Source of the DNA: Rhodoferax bucti
GTDB taxonomy: Bacteria; Pseudomonadota; Gammaproteobacteria; Burkholderiales; Burkholderiaceae_C
Direction: 5' to 3'
Length of the DNA stretch: 64,000 nt
Assembly: GCF_005876985.1 (NCBI RefSeq)
Contig: NZ_VAHD01000001.1
Coordinates: 372,001 to 436,000 of the forward strand
How positions within the stretch are numbered: the stretch's first letter is position 1; every line of letters begins with the position of its first letter. Below are positions 25,235 through 36,576 of this stretch, piece by piece. The position numbers and the translations under genes are program-made. The notes under the pieces were generated by a model. It was not told the DNA's origin. It ran no database searches and saw only the letters and a program-made list of their open reading frames with translations.

Positions 25235-26737
25235 ATGCCCTCCATCTTCAAGCCACGCACCACCCGTGGGGTCATCCAGGCCATCAACCGGGGCACCGCA
25301 GACCTCGATGTCTCCGTGCTGCGCATCACCCCGCTCGCCCGCGCGGCGGCCACCCTTCTGCATCGCACCCGCATGCTGGTGGTGAGCGCCCGCGCCGGCA
25401 GCATACGCACCGCGATTGCCGCTGCACACCTGAAGCGCCAGGTGGATGCCAGCGCCCAAAAAGCCAGCCACCAGCGCGACCAGGCAGCCCAACTCGCCCA
25501 GGAGGCTGCGCGGGTGACCCAGCTCTCCCACACGGTGGAAACCGGTGCGAACCACATCTCCCACACCTCCGACAGCAACCTGCAGGCCGCCGTCAGTTCC
25601 ATGAGCGAGCTGGAGAGCATGCGCGCGCGCATGCTGCAAATGGAGAACACCCTGGCCAGCTTTTCGCTCACCGTCGAGCAGCTCGCCAAGGGCGCGCAGG
25701 CGATTGGTGAGATCGGCGGCATCATCCAGGGCATTGCCATGCAGACCAACCTGCTGGCGCTCAACGCTGCCATCGAGGCGGCGCGGGCCGGTGAAGCCGG
25801 GCGCGGCTTCTCGGTGGTGGCGCAAGAGGTGCGCAAACTGGCCGCGCGGGTGAACGCGGAAACCACCGAAATCAGCGAGCGCAGCCGCGAGATGATCGAT
25901 CTGGTCAGCACCACCAGCGCGGGCACCAAGGCCATCAGCTCCGACATTTCTCTCTCGGTCAAAGAGGTGGGCAGCACCACCGCCCGGTTTGAAACCTTTG
26001 TGCAGGACTTCCGCGCCATGACCGGCACGGTCAACGACATCGTGGCCTCCATGCAGGAATTGGCCGAGATCAACCGCACCATGAACACCCGGATTCACGG
26101 CGTAGCCTCGTCAGCCGAGGAGGTGTCCGACGCCATGGCCGAGTCCGCCCGGCAGGTGGACGACCTGCGCATCAACACCGAAGACATTCAGGGCGTGCTG
26201 GCAGAGTTCCGCACCGGCGGCACCGTGTTTGACGAGCTGCTGCGGGCCACCCAAAAGCTGTGCAAAGACACCGGGCAGGTCCTCGCCAACGCCGAGAAGA
26301 AATCCGGCATCAGCGTGTTTGACCAGAATTTCCAGCGCATTCCCGACTCCAACCCGCCGCGCTACACCACGCAATACGACGCGCTGGTGGACCAGACCCT
26401 GACAGCGCTGTACGACAACGTCCTCGCCCAGCTGCCCGGCTGCGTGTACGCCCTGGCGGTGGACAACAAGGGCTACGCGCCGGCACACAACAAAGCCTTC
26501 TCGCACCCGCCTTCGGGCCAACCGGAAGTCGATTTGCTCAAGTGCCGCCACAAGCGCATCTTTGACGACCCGGTGGGCAAGAAGCTGGCGGCAAACACCA
26601 AGCCCTTCCTGTTTCAAACCTACATGCGCGACACGGGCGAGGTCATCAACGACCTGTCCATCCCCATCGTCATTGGCGGCCGCCACTGGGGCGCGGTGCG
26701 CGTGGGCTTTGACTCCAACCGGCTGCGCGAGGACTGA
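25235..26737 (+). CDS. Soluble methyl-accepting chemotaxis protein with C-terminal sensor
   Basis: A ~500-residue receptor. I see no membrane helix: the N-terminus is basic and amphipathic, followed by coiled coil. The signalling hairpin core is intact ([21 protein letters not shown], then [17 protein letters not shown]). After the coiled coil, a ~160-residue C-terminal domain ([21 protein letters not shown] ... [14 protein letters not shown]) looks like a Cache-type sensor placed behind the signalling domain. Such receptors sense cytoplasmic signals. No CheR-binding pentapeptide is seen. The start at ATG 25235 is preferred over ATG 25082, which lies in the dispersed repeat. It is not next to other chemotaxis genes. 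Confidence 0.85.
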   Translation: MPSIFKPRTTRGVIQAINRGTADLDVSVLRITPLARAAATLLHRTRMLVVSARAGSIRTAIAAAHLKRQVDASAQKASHQRDQAAQLAQEAARVTQLSHTVETGANHISHTSDSNLQAAVSSMSELESMRARMLQMENTLASFSLTVEQLAKGAQAIGEIGGIIQGIAMQTNLLALNAAIEAARAGEAGRGFSVVAQEVRKLAARVNAETTEISERSREMIDLVSTTSAGTKAISSDISLSVKEVGSTTARFETFVQDFRAMTGTVNDIVASMQELAEINRTMNTRIHGVASSAEEVSDAMAESARQVDDLRINTEDIQGVLAEFRTGGTVFDELLRATQKLCKDTGQVLANAEKKSGISVFDQNFQRIPDSNPPRYTTQYDALVDQTLTALYDNVLAQLPGCVYALAVDNKGYAPAHNKAFSHPPSGQPEVDLLKCRHKRIFDDPVGKKLAANTKPFLFQTYMRDTGEVINDLSIPIVIGGRHWGAVRVGFDSNRLRED

Positions 26738-26747
26738 CGCCACACAT

Positions 26748-26778
26748 AAAAAAGGGCAAGCCGGTAACAGGCTTGCCC
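26748..26778 (-). terminator. Rho-independent terminator after ligC
   Basis: On the minus strand a nine-base perfect stem (GGGCAAGCC with GGCTTGCCC, seven-base loop) is followed by six T. It ends the protocatechuate operon. On the plus strand the same hairpin lies 16 bases after the chemotaxis gene but has no T-run. Confidence 0.85.
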
Positions 26779-26817
26779 TGAGCCCCGACAGGCGGGGGCT
26801 GGGTTGGAAACAGCGTT

Positions 26818-27780
26818 TTACTTCTGCTGCGCCAGTTGCTGCTCCAGCTGATGCAGCACGCGGTAGCAGTCCAACACGCGGCCCACGCTGGAGTTGGGTT
26901 CGCGGCCTTCCTTGATGGCAGCGAAAAACTCGCGGTCTTGCAGCTCAATACCATTCATGCTGACGGCCACGTTGCTCACGTCAATCTTCTCTTCCTTGCC
27001 GGTGAACAAGTCGTCGTAGCGGGCGATGTAGGTGGCCGTGTCGCCGATGTAGCGGAAGTAGGTGCCCAGGGGGCCGTCGTTGTTAAAGCTCAAGGAGAGC
27101 GTGCAGATGGCGCCGTTGGCCGCGCGCAGCTGGATGCTCATGTCCATGGCAATACCCAGCACCGGGTGGATGGGGCCCTGGATGGCGTTGGCCTGCACGA
27201 TGGGGCTGTTGGCCTGGTAGGCGAACAGGTCCACGGTGTGGGCAGCGTGGTGCCACAGCAGGTGGTCGGTCCAGCTGCGGGCTTGGCCCAATGCGTTGGT
27301 GTTGGTGCGGCGGAAGAAGTAGGTCTGCACATCCATCTGCTGGATGTTGAACTTGCCGGCCGTGATCTGCTGGTTGACGTACTGGTGGCTGGGGTTGAAG
27401 CGGCGGGTGTGGCCGCACATGGCGACCAGGCCGGTCTTCTTCTGCTCGGCCACCACGGCGTCCGCGCCGGCCCAGCTGTCAGCCAGGGGGATTTCCACTT
27501 GCACGTGCTTGCCAGCCTTCAGGCAGGCTAGCGTTTGCTCGGCGTGCAGCTGGGTGGGGGTGCACAAAATGACGGCATCAAGCTCCGGAATGGCAAGGCT
27601 CTCGGACAGCTCCGTGGTCACGTGACCAACGCCATATTTGGTGGCGACTTCCTGGGTTTTTTCCAGATCACGGCCGATGAGGGAGATGACTTCCACATCC
27701 TCGATATTCTTGATGCCGTCCAGGTGTTTGACGCCGAAAGCGCCCGCGCCCGCCAGAGCGACTTTGATGGTTTTGCTCAT
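26818..27780 (-). CDS. ligC: 4-carboxy-2-hydroxymuconate-6-semialdehyde dehydrogenase
   Basis: A 320-residue NAD(P)-dependent oxidoreductase of the Gfo/Idh/MocA family. The nucleotide-binding motif is ALAGAGAFGVKH (residues 8-19). The EIPLADSWAGADAV segment and MCGHTRRFNPSHQYV are typical of LigC/PmdC. It oxidises the hemiacetal form of the LigAB product to 2-pyrone-4,6-dicarboxylate. It is the last gene of the minus-strand operon, starting 2 bases after the ligB stop, and is followed by a strong terminator. The Comamonas name for the same gene is pmdC. Confidence 0.93.
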   Translation of the reverse strand: MSKTIKVALAGAGAFGVKHLDGIKNIEDVEVISLIGRDLEKTQEVATKYGVGHVTTELSESLAIPELDAVILCTPTQLHAEQTLACLKAGKHVQVEIPLADSWAGADAVVAEQKKTGLVAMCGHTRRFNPSHQYVNQQITAGKFNIQQMDVQTYFFRRTNTNALGQARSWTDHLLWHHAAHTVDLFAYQANSPIVQANAIQGPIHPVLGIAMDMSIQLRAANGAICTLSLSFNNDGPLGTYFRYIGDTATYIARYDDLFTGKEEKIDVSNVAVSMNGIELQDREFFAAIKEGREPNSSVGRVLDCYRVLHQLEQQLAQQK

Positions 27781-27781
27781 A

Positions 27782-29130
<1,349 letters not shown>

Positions 29131-29131
29131 A

Positions 29132-30058
29132 TCAGTCTTTCCAGTACAAACGGTTGGGGTTGTCCACCAGCAGCTTGCGTTGCAGTTCGGCAGTGGGCGC
29201 GATGTGGGGAATGAAGTCCACCAGCAGGCCATCGTCAGGCATGTGGTCCTTCAGGTTGGGGTGCGGCCAGTCGGTGCCCCACAGCACGCGGTCGGGGAAC
29301 TGCTCCACGATGCGCTTGGCAAACGGAATCACATCGCGGTACGCATGTTGCTCGCCGTTCAGCGCCTTGGGGCCGCTCACGCTCAGGCGCTCGGGGCAAC
29401 TCACTTTGCTCCACACATTCTGGTGCTCGCGCATGAATTTTTCAAACAGTGCAAACTGCGGGCCGTCCACGGGCAGCGACACATCAGGGCGACCCATGTG
29501 GTCCACCACCACGGTGGTGGGCAGCGCAGTAAAGAAGTCCCACAGCTCGGGCAGGTCCACCGCTTCGAAGTAGATGACCACATGCCAGCCCCACTTGGCG
29601 ATGCGGCCGGCAATCTCCATCAACTCGTCCTTGGGCGTGAAGTCCACCAGGCGCTTCACAAAGTTGAAGCGCACGCCGCGCACACCGGCGTCATGCATGG
29701 CCTGGATTTCTTCATCGGTCACGCTGCGCTTCACCGTGGCTACGCCGCGTGCTTTGCCATTGCTGGCAACCAATGCATCCACCATGGCGCGGTTGTCCGC
29801 ACCGTGGCAGGTAGCCTGCACGATGACGTTTTTCTCAAAACCCAGGTGGTCGCGCAGGGCGAACAGCTGGTGCTTGGAAGCGTCACACGGCGTGTACTTG
29901 CGCTCGGGGGCGTAGGGGAATTCGGCACCAGGGCCGAACACATGGCAGTGCGCATCCACCGCGCCTGCGGGCAGCTTGAAGGTGGGCTTCGCAGGGCCGG
30001 TGTACCAGTCCATCCAGCCCGCAGTCTTGGTGAAATCGCCAGAAGTAGGTTTGGTCAT
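29132..30058 (-). CDS. ligI: 2-pyrone-4,6-dicarboxylate hydrolase
   Basis: A 308-residue amidohydrolase-superfamily enzyme. The hallmark DAHCHVFGP (residues 35-43), Tyr/Pro-rich FPYAPERKYTPCDA, DHMGRPD and LWGTDWPHPN blocks match LigI/PmdD. LigI is unusual in working without a metal. It opens the pyrone ring to 4-oxalomesaconate. It begins 10 bases after ligK and ends 1 base before the ligA start. Confidence 0.95.
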   Translation of the reverse strand: MTKPTSGDFTKTAGWMDWYTGPAKPTFKLPAGAVDAHCHVFGPGAEFPYAPERKYTPCDASKHQLFALRDHLGFEKNVIVQATCHGADNRAMVDALVASNGKARGVATVKRSVTDEEIQAMHDAGVRGVRFNFVKRLVDFTPKDELMEIAGRIAKWGWHVVIYFEAVDLPELWDFFTALPTTVVVDHMGRPDVSLPVDGPQFALFEKFMREHQNVWSKVSCPERLSVSGPKALNGEQHAYRDVIPFAKRIVEQFPDRVLWGTDWPHPNLKDHMPDDGLLVDFIPHIAPTAELQRKLLVDNPNRLYWKD

Positions 30059-30068
30059 GGGGAGCCTC

Positions 30069-30752
30069 TTAATCGATGTACTTCAAGCCCGCGGCCGCCA
30101 ACGGCTCGCGCATCTTGTACATGTCCAGCCCCAGCACACCGGCGGCCAGTTTCTCGCGCTTCTCGCCTTCAAAGCTCTCACGCTTCTGGGCAGCGGCCAA
30201 GGTGGCAGCGGCTTTGGCGGCGGGCACGCAGACCACGCCGTCGTCATCCGCCACGATCACATCGCCGGGGGTGACCAGCATGCCGGCACACACGATAGGA
30301 ATATTCACCGAGCCCAAGGTCGCCTTGATGGTGCCCTTGCTGCTGATGGCTTTGCTCCACACGGGAAAGCCCATGCGCTGCAGCTCTTTCACGTCTCGCA
30401 CACCGCCATCAATGATCAGGCCGCGCGCACCGCGTGCCTGGAAGCTGGTCGCCAGCAGGTCGCCGAAGAAGCCGTCGGTGCACTCCGCCGTCACCGTGGC
30501 CACCACGATATCGCCGGGCTGAATCTGCTCGGCCGCCACGTGCATCATCCAGTTGTCGCCGGGTTGCAGCAGCACGGTCACGGCGGTGCCGGACACCTGC
30601 ACACCACTCTGGATGGGGCGCATATAGGGCTTGAGCAAGCCCACGCGGCCCATGGCCTCGTGCACGGTGGCAGAGCCGAGAGCGGCCAAGCCGTCAGCGG
30701 ACGCGCGGTCTGCGCGGGTAATGTTGCGGTAGCAAACGCCTAGTTCGTACAT
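30069..30752 (-). CDS. ligK: 4-carboxy-4-hydroxy-2-oxoadipate aldolase
   Basis: A 227-residue aldolase of the RraA-like HMG/CHA family. It has the divalent-metal and substrate motif [11 protein letters not shown] (R119, D120 region), the upstream [12 protein letters not shown] segment and the [11 protein letters not shown]-terminal block. It cleaves the last intermediate to pyruvate and oxaloacetate and can also act on 4-hydroxy-4-methyl-2-oxoglutarate. It lies 11 bases after ligJ. The Comamonas equivalent is pmdF. Confidence 0.94.
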   Translation of the reverse strand: MYELGVCYRNITRADRASADGLAALGSATVHEAMGRVGLLKPYMRPIQSGVQVSGTAVTVLLQPGDNWMMHVAAEQIQPGDIVVATVTAECTDGFFGDLLATSFQARGARGLIIDGGVRDVKELQRMGFPVWSKAISSKGTIKATLGSVNIPIVCAGMLVTPGDVIVADDDGVVCVPAAKAAATLAAAQKRESFEGEKREKLAAGVLGLDMYKMREPLAAAGLKYID

Positions 30753-30763
30753 GCGGTGTCTCC

Positions 30764-31792
30764 TTATTTATTCTTGGCTTTGAGCGCGGCATCCAGACGC
30801 GGGAACACGCGGCGCGCGTTGCCTTCATAGATCTGGTAACGGTCCTCGTTACTCAGGATCTTGGACGCTTCGATATAGCGCTTGGTGTCGTCGTAGTAGT
30901 TACCGGTCTGCGGGTCGATGCCGCGCACCGCGCCGATCATTTCGGAGGCGAACAACACGTTCTTCACCGGGATCACGGTGTTGAGCAAGTCGATGCCGGG
31001 CTGGTGGTACACGCACGTATCGAAGTAGATGTTGTTGAGCAAATGCTCTTCCAACAAGGGCTTCTTCAGCTCCTGCGCCAAACCACGGAAACGGCCCCAG
31101 TGGTAAGGCACGGCGCCGCCGCCATGCGGAATCAAAAACTTCAGCGTGGGGAACTGCTTGAACAGGTCACTGGTCAGGCACTGCATGAAAGCGGTGGTGT
31201 CGGCGTTCAGGTAGTGGGCGCCGGTGGTGTGGAAGCAGGCATTGCAGCTGGTGCTGACGTGGATCATCGCGGGGATGTCGTACTCCACCATCTTCTCGTA
31301 GATGGGGAACCACGACTTGTCGCTCAAAGGGGGCGATGCCCAGTGGCCGCCGCTGGGGTCGGGGTTGAGGTTGATGCCTACGTTGCCGTACTGCTCCACG
31401 CACTTCACCAGTTCGGGGATGCAGGTGGCCGGGTCCACGCCAGGGCTTTGCGGCAGCATGGCGGCGGGGATGAAGTGGTCGGGGAAGAGCTGGCTCACGC
31501 GGAAGCACAGCTCATTACAGATAGCCGCCCAGGTAGCGCTGGTGTTGAAGTCTCCGATGTGGTGGGCCATGAAGCTGGCGCGCGGGCTGAAGATAGTGAG
31601 GTCGGAGCCGCGCTCTTTCATCAGGCGCAACTGGTTTTGCTCGATGGTTTCGATCAGCTCGTCGTCGCTGATCTTCAGGTCGGCGACCTTGGGGCCCAGC
31701 TCGGGCGTGGACAGGTTGGCAATCTGGGCGTTGCGCCAGTTTTCCAGCGCCTTGGGCGCGGTGGTGTAGTGGCCGTGGCAGTCGATGATCAT
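30764..31792 (-). CDS. ligJ: 4-oxalomesaconate hydratase (amidohydrolase family)
   Basis: A 342-residue zinc enzyme of the amidohydrolase superfamily. MIIDCHGHY at the start gives the His-x-His metal pair (H6, H8); [31 protein letters not shown] and [15 protein letters not shown] give further active-site blocks, matching LigJ/PmdE. It hydrates 4-oxalomesaconate (keto/enol tautomer supplied by LigU) to 4-carboxy-4-hydroxy-2-oxoadipate. The start ATG 31792 is fixed by the family N-terminus. A ModA-like gene lies 32 bases upstream on the same strand. Confidence 0.94.
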   Translation of the reverse strand: MIIDCHGHYTTAPKALENWRNAQIANLSTPELGPKVADLKISDDELIETIEQNQLRLMKERGSDLTIFSPRASFMAHHIGDFNTSATWAAICNELCFRVSQLFPDHFIPAAMLPQSPGVDPATCIPELVKCVEQYGNVGINLNPDPSGGHWASPPLSDKSWFPIYEKMVEYDIPAMIHVSTSCNACFHTTGAHYLNADTTAFMQCLTSDLFKQFPTLKFLIPHGGGAVPYHWGRFRGLAQELKKPLLEEHLLNNIYFDTCVYHQPGIDLLNTVIPVKNVLFASEMIGAVRGIDPQTGNYYDDTKRYIEASKILSNEDRYQIYEGNARRVFPRLDAALKAKNK

Positions 31793-31824
31793 GCGTGTCT
31801 CCGGTGATGTTGTAGATATGGGGG

Positions 31825-32535
31825 TTAAGCCGGCTCCATGCCTTGGCGCAACTTGGCGCCATGGGCTTGGGGCGAGCGCATGTAGTCCAGGAGCGCACGC
31901 GCGGCGGCGCCCTGCTTGCTGTGCACGCCCACGCCGGCAGAGAAGGTGGTGGTGATTTGAATCTCGGGCGGCAGCGGACCCACGATGCGGATGCCCGGCA
32001 CATGGATCAGCTCGCTGAGCTGCTGAAAGCCCAGCGCCACCTCGCCGCGTGCCACCAAGGTGCCAACCGGCACGCCCGGAGGCGCCTGCACGATGCGGCT
32101 TTGAATCTCGTCCGCAATACCCCAACGCTCAAACAGCTTGGCCAGCGCCACGCCACTCGGGCCGGTGGAGTAGCTCAGGGTGGGGGCGGCCAGCACCGCC
32201 GCACGCACTGCAACCTCAGAACTGATGTCAGGAGCCGCAGCGCCCTCTTTCACGGCCACGGCCACGCCGGAATGCACCAGGTCCATCCGGCTCCCGGCGG
32301 CCAGATGGCCTGCGGCGAGCAGTTTGTCGATGGCGTCCGAGGCCAGAAACACGATGTCGAACGCCTCTCCGGCCTGCACGCGCTTGGCGGCATCCACACC
32401 GCCCACCGACTCCAGCGCCAGCACCACGCCGGTGGCGGCACGGTAGGCCTCGGCCAACTCGGTCAGCACCTGGCGGGTGGCCATGGACGAAATGGCGTTC
32501 AACGGGGTCGCGGCATGGGAGGCAGGGGTTTGCAT
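31825..32535 (-). CDS. ModA-like substrate-binding-domain protein without signal peptide
   Basis: A 236-residue protein with the extracellular-binding-protein type 2 fold as in ModA: DIVFLASDAIDKLLAAGHL, SYSTGPSGVALAKLFERWGI and VPVGTLVARGEVALGFQQLSE. The start ATG 32535 (MQTPASHAA) gives no signal peptide, so the protein would stay in the cytoplasm. A longer frame beginning at 32646 would overlap the divergent promoter and is unlikely. It heads the protocatechuate operon, in a place where the Comamonas cluster carries other genes. It may bind an aromatic acid or intermediate, or act in regulation; function is unknown. Confidence 0.8.
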   Translation of the reverse strand: MQTPASHAATPLNAISSMATRQVLTELAEAYRAATGVVLALESVGGVDAAKRVQAGEAFDIVFLASDAIDKLLAAGHLAAGSRMDLVHSGVAVAVKEGAAAPDISSEVAVRAAVLAAPTLSYSTGPSGVALAKLFERWGIADEIQSRIVQAPPGVPVGTLVARGEVALGFQQLSELIHVPGIRIVGPLPPEIQITTTFSAGVGVHSKQGAAARALLDYMRSPQAHGAKLRQGMEPA

Positions 32536-32674
32536 GCTGGGTATTCTGGTGGTGCGGGCCTGGTTTGTTAAGCCAAGGGAAAAACTAGCAGCTATCACAT
32601 ATCGGCATAATTGACGCGCAGCTATTCTCAGACGAAACTCCGTCAATCCGGAAAGCCGCTATGGACTTGTTGCT

Positions 32675-33592
32675 ATGGACTTGAAACAGTTGGAATACTT
32701 TGTGCGCGTGGCCGAGATGGGCAGTTTCACCCGCGCCTCCATCTCGCTGGACGTGGCCCAGCCTGCGCTGAGCCGCCAGATTCGCCTGCTCGAAGTGGAG
32801 CTGCGCCAGAACCTGCTGACCCGCAACGGCCGAGGCGCCGTGCCCACTGAGGCCGGCAAGTTGCTGTTGGAGCACGGGCGCGGCATCCTGCACCAGGTGC
32901 AGCTCACCCGTGAGGAGCTGGGCGCGGCGCGCGGCGCACTGGCCGGGCGCGTGTCCATCGGCCTGCCGCCCAGCCTCTCCAAGCTGATCACGGTACCGTT
33001 GGTAAAAGCCTTCCGCGAAGCCCTGCCCCACGCCCACCTGACCCTGACGGAGGGCTTCTCGGTGCAAATGCACGAGGGCCTGCGCCTGGGCAACCTCGAC
33101 ATGGCCGTGCTCTACAACCCCGGCCAAAGCAGCGACCTGGAAATGAGCACCTTGGACGAGGACGAGCTCTCCCTCATCTCGCACAACCCCGCCGGCGGCA
33201 AAAAAGGCAAGGGCAAGGTGGCCCCCGCCATCAGCCTCAAAGAAGTGGCCGAGCTGCCCTTGATCTTGCCGAGCCGGCCCAATGCCTTTCGCATCCTGCT
33301 CGAAGGCGAAATGATGACGCTGGGCCGCCGCCCCGAAGTGCTGCTGGAGGTGGATGGGCTCAACGCCATCCTGAATTTAGTGAAAGAAGGCATGGGCCAC
33401 GCGGTGCTGCCCAGCTACACCCTGAGCAACTTCGACAACCCCGAGACCTTCACCGTGCAGTCCATCCACAGCCCGCGCATCATGAGCCAGCTGATGCTGG
33501 TGTGGTCCGCCCGCCGGCCCACCACCCAAACCCAGCGCAAGGCCATGGACGTGGTGAGCAAAGTGGTGCTGCAGGCCATCCACCGCGCATGA
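32675..33592 (+). CDS. LysR-family regulator of the protocatechuate operon (PmdR-like)
   Basis: A 305-residue regulator. The N-terminal helix-turn-helix reads LEYFVRVAEMGSFTRASISLD, then AQPALSRQIRLLE; the rest is the effector-binding domain, where VLPSYTL and GRVSIGLPPSLSKLI are visible. It is divergent from the ModA-ligJKIABC operon with a 139-base gap, the classical position of a LysR activator responding to protocatechuate or a pathway intermediate. A 12-base direct repeat (32658-32683) duplicates the start-codon region: the first ATG at 32661 is out of frame and starts a seven-codon frame. Confidence 0.88.
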   Translation: MDLKQLEYFVRVAEMGSFTRASISLDVAQPALSRQIRLLEVELRQNLLTRNGRGAVPTEAGKLLLEHGRGILHQVQLTREELGAARGALAGRVSIGLPPSLSKLITVPLVKAFREALPHAHLTLTEGFSVQMHEGLRLGNLDMAVLYNPGQSSDLEMSTLDEDELSLISHNPAGGKKGKGKVAPAISLKEVAELPLILPSRPNAFRILLEGEMMTLGRRPEVLLEVDGLNAILNLVKEGMGHAVLPSYTLSNFDNPETFTVQSIHSPRIMSQLMLVWSARRPTTQTQRKAMDVVSKVVLQAIHRA

Positions 33593-33612
33593 CCCGGGGA
33601 GCCCCGCCGCAT

Positions 33613-33675
33613 ATCGCTCCTAAATTAGGAGCTGTTTGCGCAATATCCACGTGCGCCAGAGGCACTTTTGATATC
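33613..33675 (-). repeat. Dispersed repeat copy after the LysR gene
   Basis: Read on the minus strand it gives ATCAAAAGTGCCTCTGGCGC, then ACGTGGATATTGCGC, AAACAGCTCC and TAATTTAGGAGC. The stem GCGCA/TGCGC is kept, and GCTCC/GGAGC forms a second hairpin. It starts about 20 bases after the LysR stop, in the same orientation relative to the gene as the other 3'-end copies. Confidence 0.75.
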
Positions 33676-33808
33676 CAAATCACCTTCTCCAGGCGAGGGG
33701 CCGGCCCGGGGTTTAAATCAACATAATTGAAATAACATTTGTCAAAATCGCGGCACAATCACCCGGCAGATTCACCCTGAAGTGCACTTGACCGAAGGCG
33801 CCCCTTCC

Positions 33809-36544
33809 ATGGACTCTCAACCCCCGATGCCCTACGCCACACCCCGGCGCACCGACTCCGCATGGAAAATTGTCGGTCTGTATGCCGTGGTCGCCAGCAC
33901 GTGGATCTGGTTGTCGGACCGGTTGCTGATGCGCCTCTTCAGCGATGTGGAGTCCCTCGCGCAGGCCAGCTCGTGGAAAGGCGGGGCGTTTATCGGGGTG
34001 ACATCGGCCCTGCTGTTTGTGTTGATCCAGCGGCTGATTGGCAACTTCCAGCGGGCGCTGGCCACCGTCAAACAGCGGGAGGACGAGCTGATCGAGAGCC
34101 GCCGCCTGCTGCTCGAATCCCAACAATCCGCCGGCCTGGGCACCTACGAGCTCGATATCCGCAGCGGGCTGTGGACCACCTCGGAGGTGTGCGACCAGGT
34201 GCTGGGCATTGATGCCGGCTTTGTGCGCGACATTGAGGGCTGGAAAAGCCTGATCCATTCCGCCGACCAGGCGCGGCTGCTCCAGTTTTTGAGCGACGCC
34301 ATGCGCGGCCCCCCGGAGCCATTTGCGCTGGAATACCGCATCCTGCGCCGGCTGGATGGCCAGGAGCGCTGGATACGGGCGCTGGGCGAAATCGTCGCCA
34401 ACAGCAGCGGCCAGCTCCGCACCATACGCGGCACGCTGCAAGACATTACCGCCTACAAGCGGGCGCAGGAAAGCCTGATGGAGGCCAACAGCAAGCTCAC
34501 CGCCACACTGGATGCGCTGCCCGACCTGCTGTTTGAAATCGGGGAAGACGGCTACATCCACCAGTACCACACCCACCGCGGCGACCTGCTGGCTGCGCCA
34601 CCCGAGGTGTTTCTGGGCAAGCGGGTGGCCGATATCCTGCCCGCTGCGGCCAGCGCCGTGGTGGACGCCGCCATCGGCGAGGCAAAGAGCAAGGGCTTTT
34701 CCTCCGGGCTGCGCTACTCGCTGGAGTTGCCGAACGGGCTGCACTGGTTTGACCTGTCGATGGCCCCCATGGCACACGGCACAGACGGAGCGCAGCGGTT
34801 TATCTGCATCGCCCGCGACATCACCGAGCGGTTTGAAACCGAGCGCCAGCTGGAGTTGGCGGGCCGGGTGTTTCAGCACTCGCGCGAGGGCATCATGATC
34901 ACCAATGCCGAGGCCCGCATCGTGGATGTGAACGAGGCCTTCACCCACGTCACCGGGTATGCCCGCAACGAGGTCATTGGCAAGAACCCGAGCTTCCTGA
35001 GCTCGGGGCGGCAGACGCGGGAGTTTTACGGCGCCATGTGGGCCAAGCTCAATGAGTCCGGCTACTGGGACGGCGAGGTCTGGAACCGCCGCAAGGACGG
35101 CAGCGAATACGCCGAGCTGCTCACCATCAGCACCGTGCGCGATGCGCAGGGCCAGGTGATGCAATACGTGGCGCTGTTCTCGGACATCACCCCCATCAAG
35201 GAATACCAGTTTGAGCTGGAGCACTTGGCGCACTTTGATGCCCTGACCGGCCTGCCCAACCGGCTGCTGCTGGCGGACCGGCTGGAGCAGTCGATGGCGC
35301 ACTGCGAGCGCCGGGGCAAAAAGGTGGTGGTGGCCTACTTTGACCTAGACAGCTTCAAAAGCATCAACGACCAATCCGGCCACGCCGTGGGCGACCAGCT
35401 GCTGGTGGCCTTGGGGCACCGCATCAAAGGCTACCTGCGCGAGGAAGACACCTTCGCCCGCCTGGGTGGTGACGAGTTTGTGGCAGTGCTGGCGGATTTC
35501 GACAGCGTGGACGCAGTGATTCCGCTGGTCAAGCGCATCATCGAGGCCACTGCCCAGCCGTTTGAGCTGAACGGCCTGACGATCCAAACCTCCACCAGCA
35601 TCGGCATCAGCCTGTACCCGCAAGATGGCCCGCTGGATGCCGAGCAACTGCTGCGGCAAGCGGACCAGGCCATGTACCAGGCCAAGCTGGCCGGCAAAAA
35701 CCGCTTCCATATTTTTGACACCCAACACGACACCCATGTGCGCGAGCAACATGGAGCCAGCGCGCGGCTGCGGCTGGCTCTGAACCAGCAGGAGTTCGTG
35801 CTGTATTACCAGCCCAAGGTGAATATGCGCACCGGCCAGGTCATCGGGGCCGAAGCCTTGATCCGCTGGAACCACCCGGAGCAGGGGCTGCAGGCGCCGG
35901 GGTCGTTTTTGCCGTCGATTGAGGGCAGCCTCTTGTCCATCGACCTGGGGGAATGGGTGGTGGAGACCGCGCTGCAGCAGCACGAGCACTGGCTGGACCA
36001 GGGCTTGGTGATTCCGGTGAGCGTCAACATCGGCGCGCTGCAGTTGCAGCAGGCCGACTTTGTGGGCCGCCTGCAGGCCATTCTGGCGCACCACCCCCGG
36101 GTTCAGCCAAAACACTTTCAGCTGGAAATTCTGGAGACCAGCGCGCTGCAAGACATGTCCAAAGCCACCGACACCATCAATGCGTGCAAAGCGCTCGGGC
36201 TGGAGTTTGCGCTGGACGACTTCGGCACCGGTTACTCCTCGCTCACCTACCTGCGGCAGTTGCCGGTGTCGGTGCTCAAAATTGACCAGAGTTTTGTGCG
36301 CGGCATGTTGGACAACGAGGCCGACCAGGCCATTCTGCGTGGCGTCATCGGGCTGGCCAAGGCATTCGGGCGCAGCATCATTGCAGAGGGGGTAGAAACC
36401 GTGGCCCACGGCACCCTGCTCTTGCAAATGGGCTGCGACGAGGGCCAGGGCTACGGCATTGCGCGCCCCATGCCGGCCGATCAGTTGGCCGCCTGGCACC
36501 AGGCCTGGCGGCCCGATCCGGCCTGGTGCGAACGCGCCGCGTGA
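33809..36544 (+). CDS. Membrane PAS-GGDEF-EAL cyclic-di-GMP enzyme
   Basis: A 911-residue signalling protein. Two N-terminal membrane helices (IVGLYAVVASTWIWLSDRLL and GAFIGVTSALLFVLIQRLI) with a short periplasmic loop are followed by coiled coil, three PAS-type domains (~115-370, the last starting VFQHSREGIMITNAEARIVDV), GGDEF near 552 (RLGGDEFVAVL) and EAL near 680 (GAEALIRWNHPEQG, then DDFGTGYSS near 802). Both enzyme signatures are complete. ATG 33809 is preferred; GTG 33782 upstream is also in frame. It lies 216 bases after the LysR gene, with a repeat copy between them. Confidence 0.9.
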   Translation: MDSQPPMPYATPRRTDSAWKIVGLYAVVASTWIWLSDRLLMRLFSDVESLAQASSWKGGAFIGVTSALLFVLIQRLIGNFQRALATVKQREDELIESRRLLLESQQSAGLGTYELDIRSGLWTTSEVCDQVLGIDAGFVRDIEGWKSLIHSADQARLLQFLSDAMRGPPEPFALEYRILRRLDGQERWIRALGEIVANSSGQLRTIRGTLQDITAYKRAQESLMEANSKLTATLDALPDLLFEIGEDGYIHQYHTHRGDLLAAPPEVFLGKRVADILPAAASAVVDAAIGEAKSKGFSSGLRYSLELPNGLHWFDLSMAPMAHGTDGAQRFICIARDITERFETERQLELAGRVFQHSREGIMITNAEARIVDVNEAFTHVTGYARNEVIGKNPSFLSSGRQTREFYGAMWAKLNESGYWDGEVWNRRKDGSEYAELLTISTVRDAQGQVMQYVALFSDITPIKEYQFELEHLAHFDALTGLPNRLLLADRLEQSMAHCERRGKKVVVAYFDLDSFKSINDQSGHAVGDQLLVALGHRIKGYLREEDTFARLGGDEFVAVLADFDSVDAVIPLVKRIIEATAQPFELNGLTIQTSTSIGISLYPQDGPLDAEQLLRQADQAMYQAKLAGKNRFHIFDTQHDTHVREQHGASARLRLALNQQEFVLYYQPKVNMRTGQVIGAEALIRWNHPEQGLQAPGSFLPSIEGSLLSIDLGEWVVETALQQHEHWLDQGLVIPVSVNIGALQLQQADFVGRLQAILAHHPRVQPKHFQLEILETSALQDMSKATDTINACKALGLEFALDDFGTGYSSLTYLRQLPVSVLKIDQSFVRGMLDNEADQAILRGVIGLAKAFGRSIIAEGVETVAHGTLLLQMGCDEGQGYGIARPMPADQLAAWHQAWRPDPAWCERAA

Positions 36545-36576
36545 ACGCGCAGACCAACCCGGGTGGGCGTCTACGT

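Noticed and set aside
32583..32632. AGCAGCTATCAC and GCGCAGCTATTC near the LysR promoter resembling the repeat
   Set aside because: Pieces match but order and spacing do not; could be chance or a decayed copy.
32536..32646. Longer start of the ModA-like gene giving a weakly hydrophobic N-terminus
   Set aside because: It would lie in the divergent promoter region; the hydrophobic stretch lacks a proper cleavage site and there is no ribosome site.
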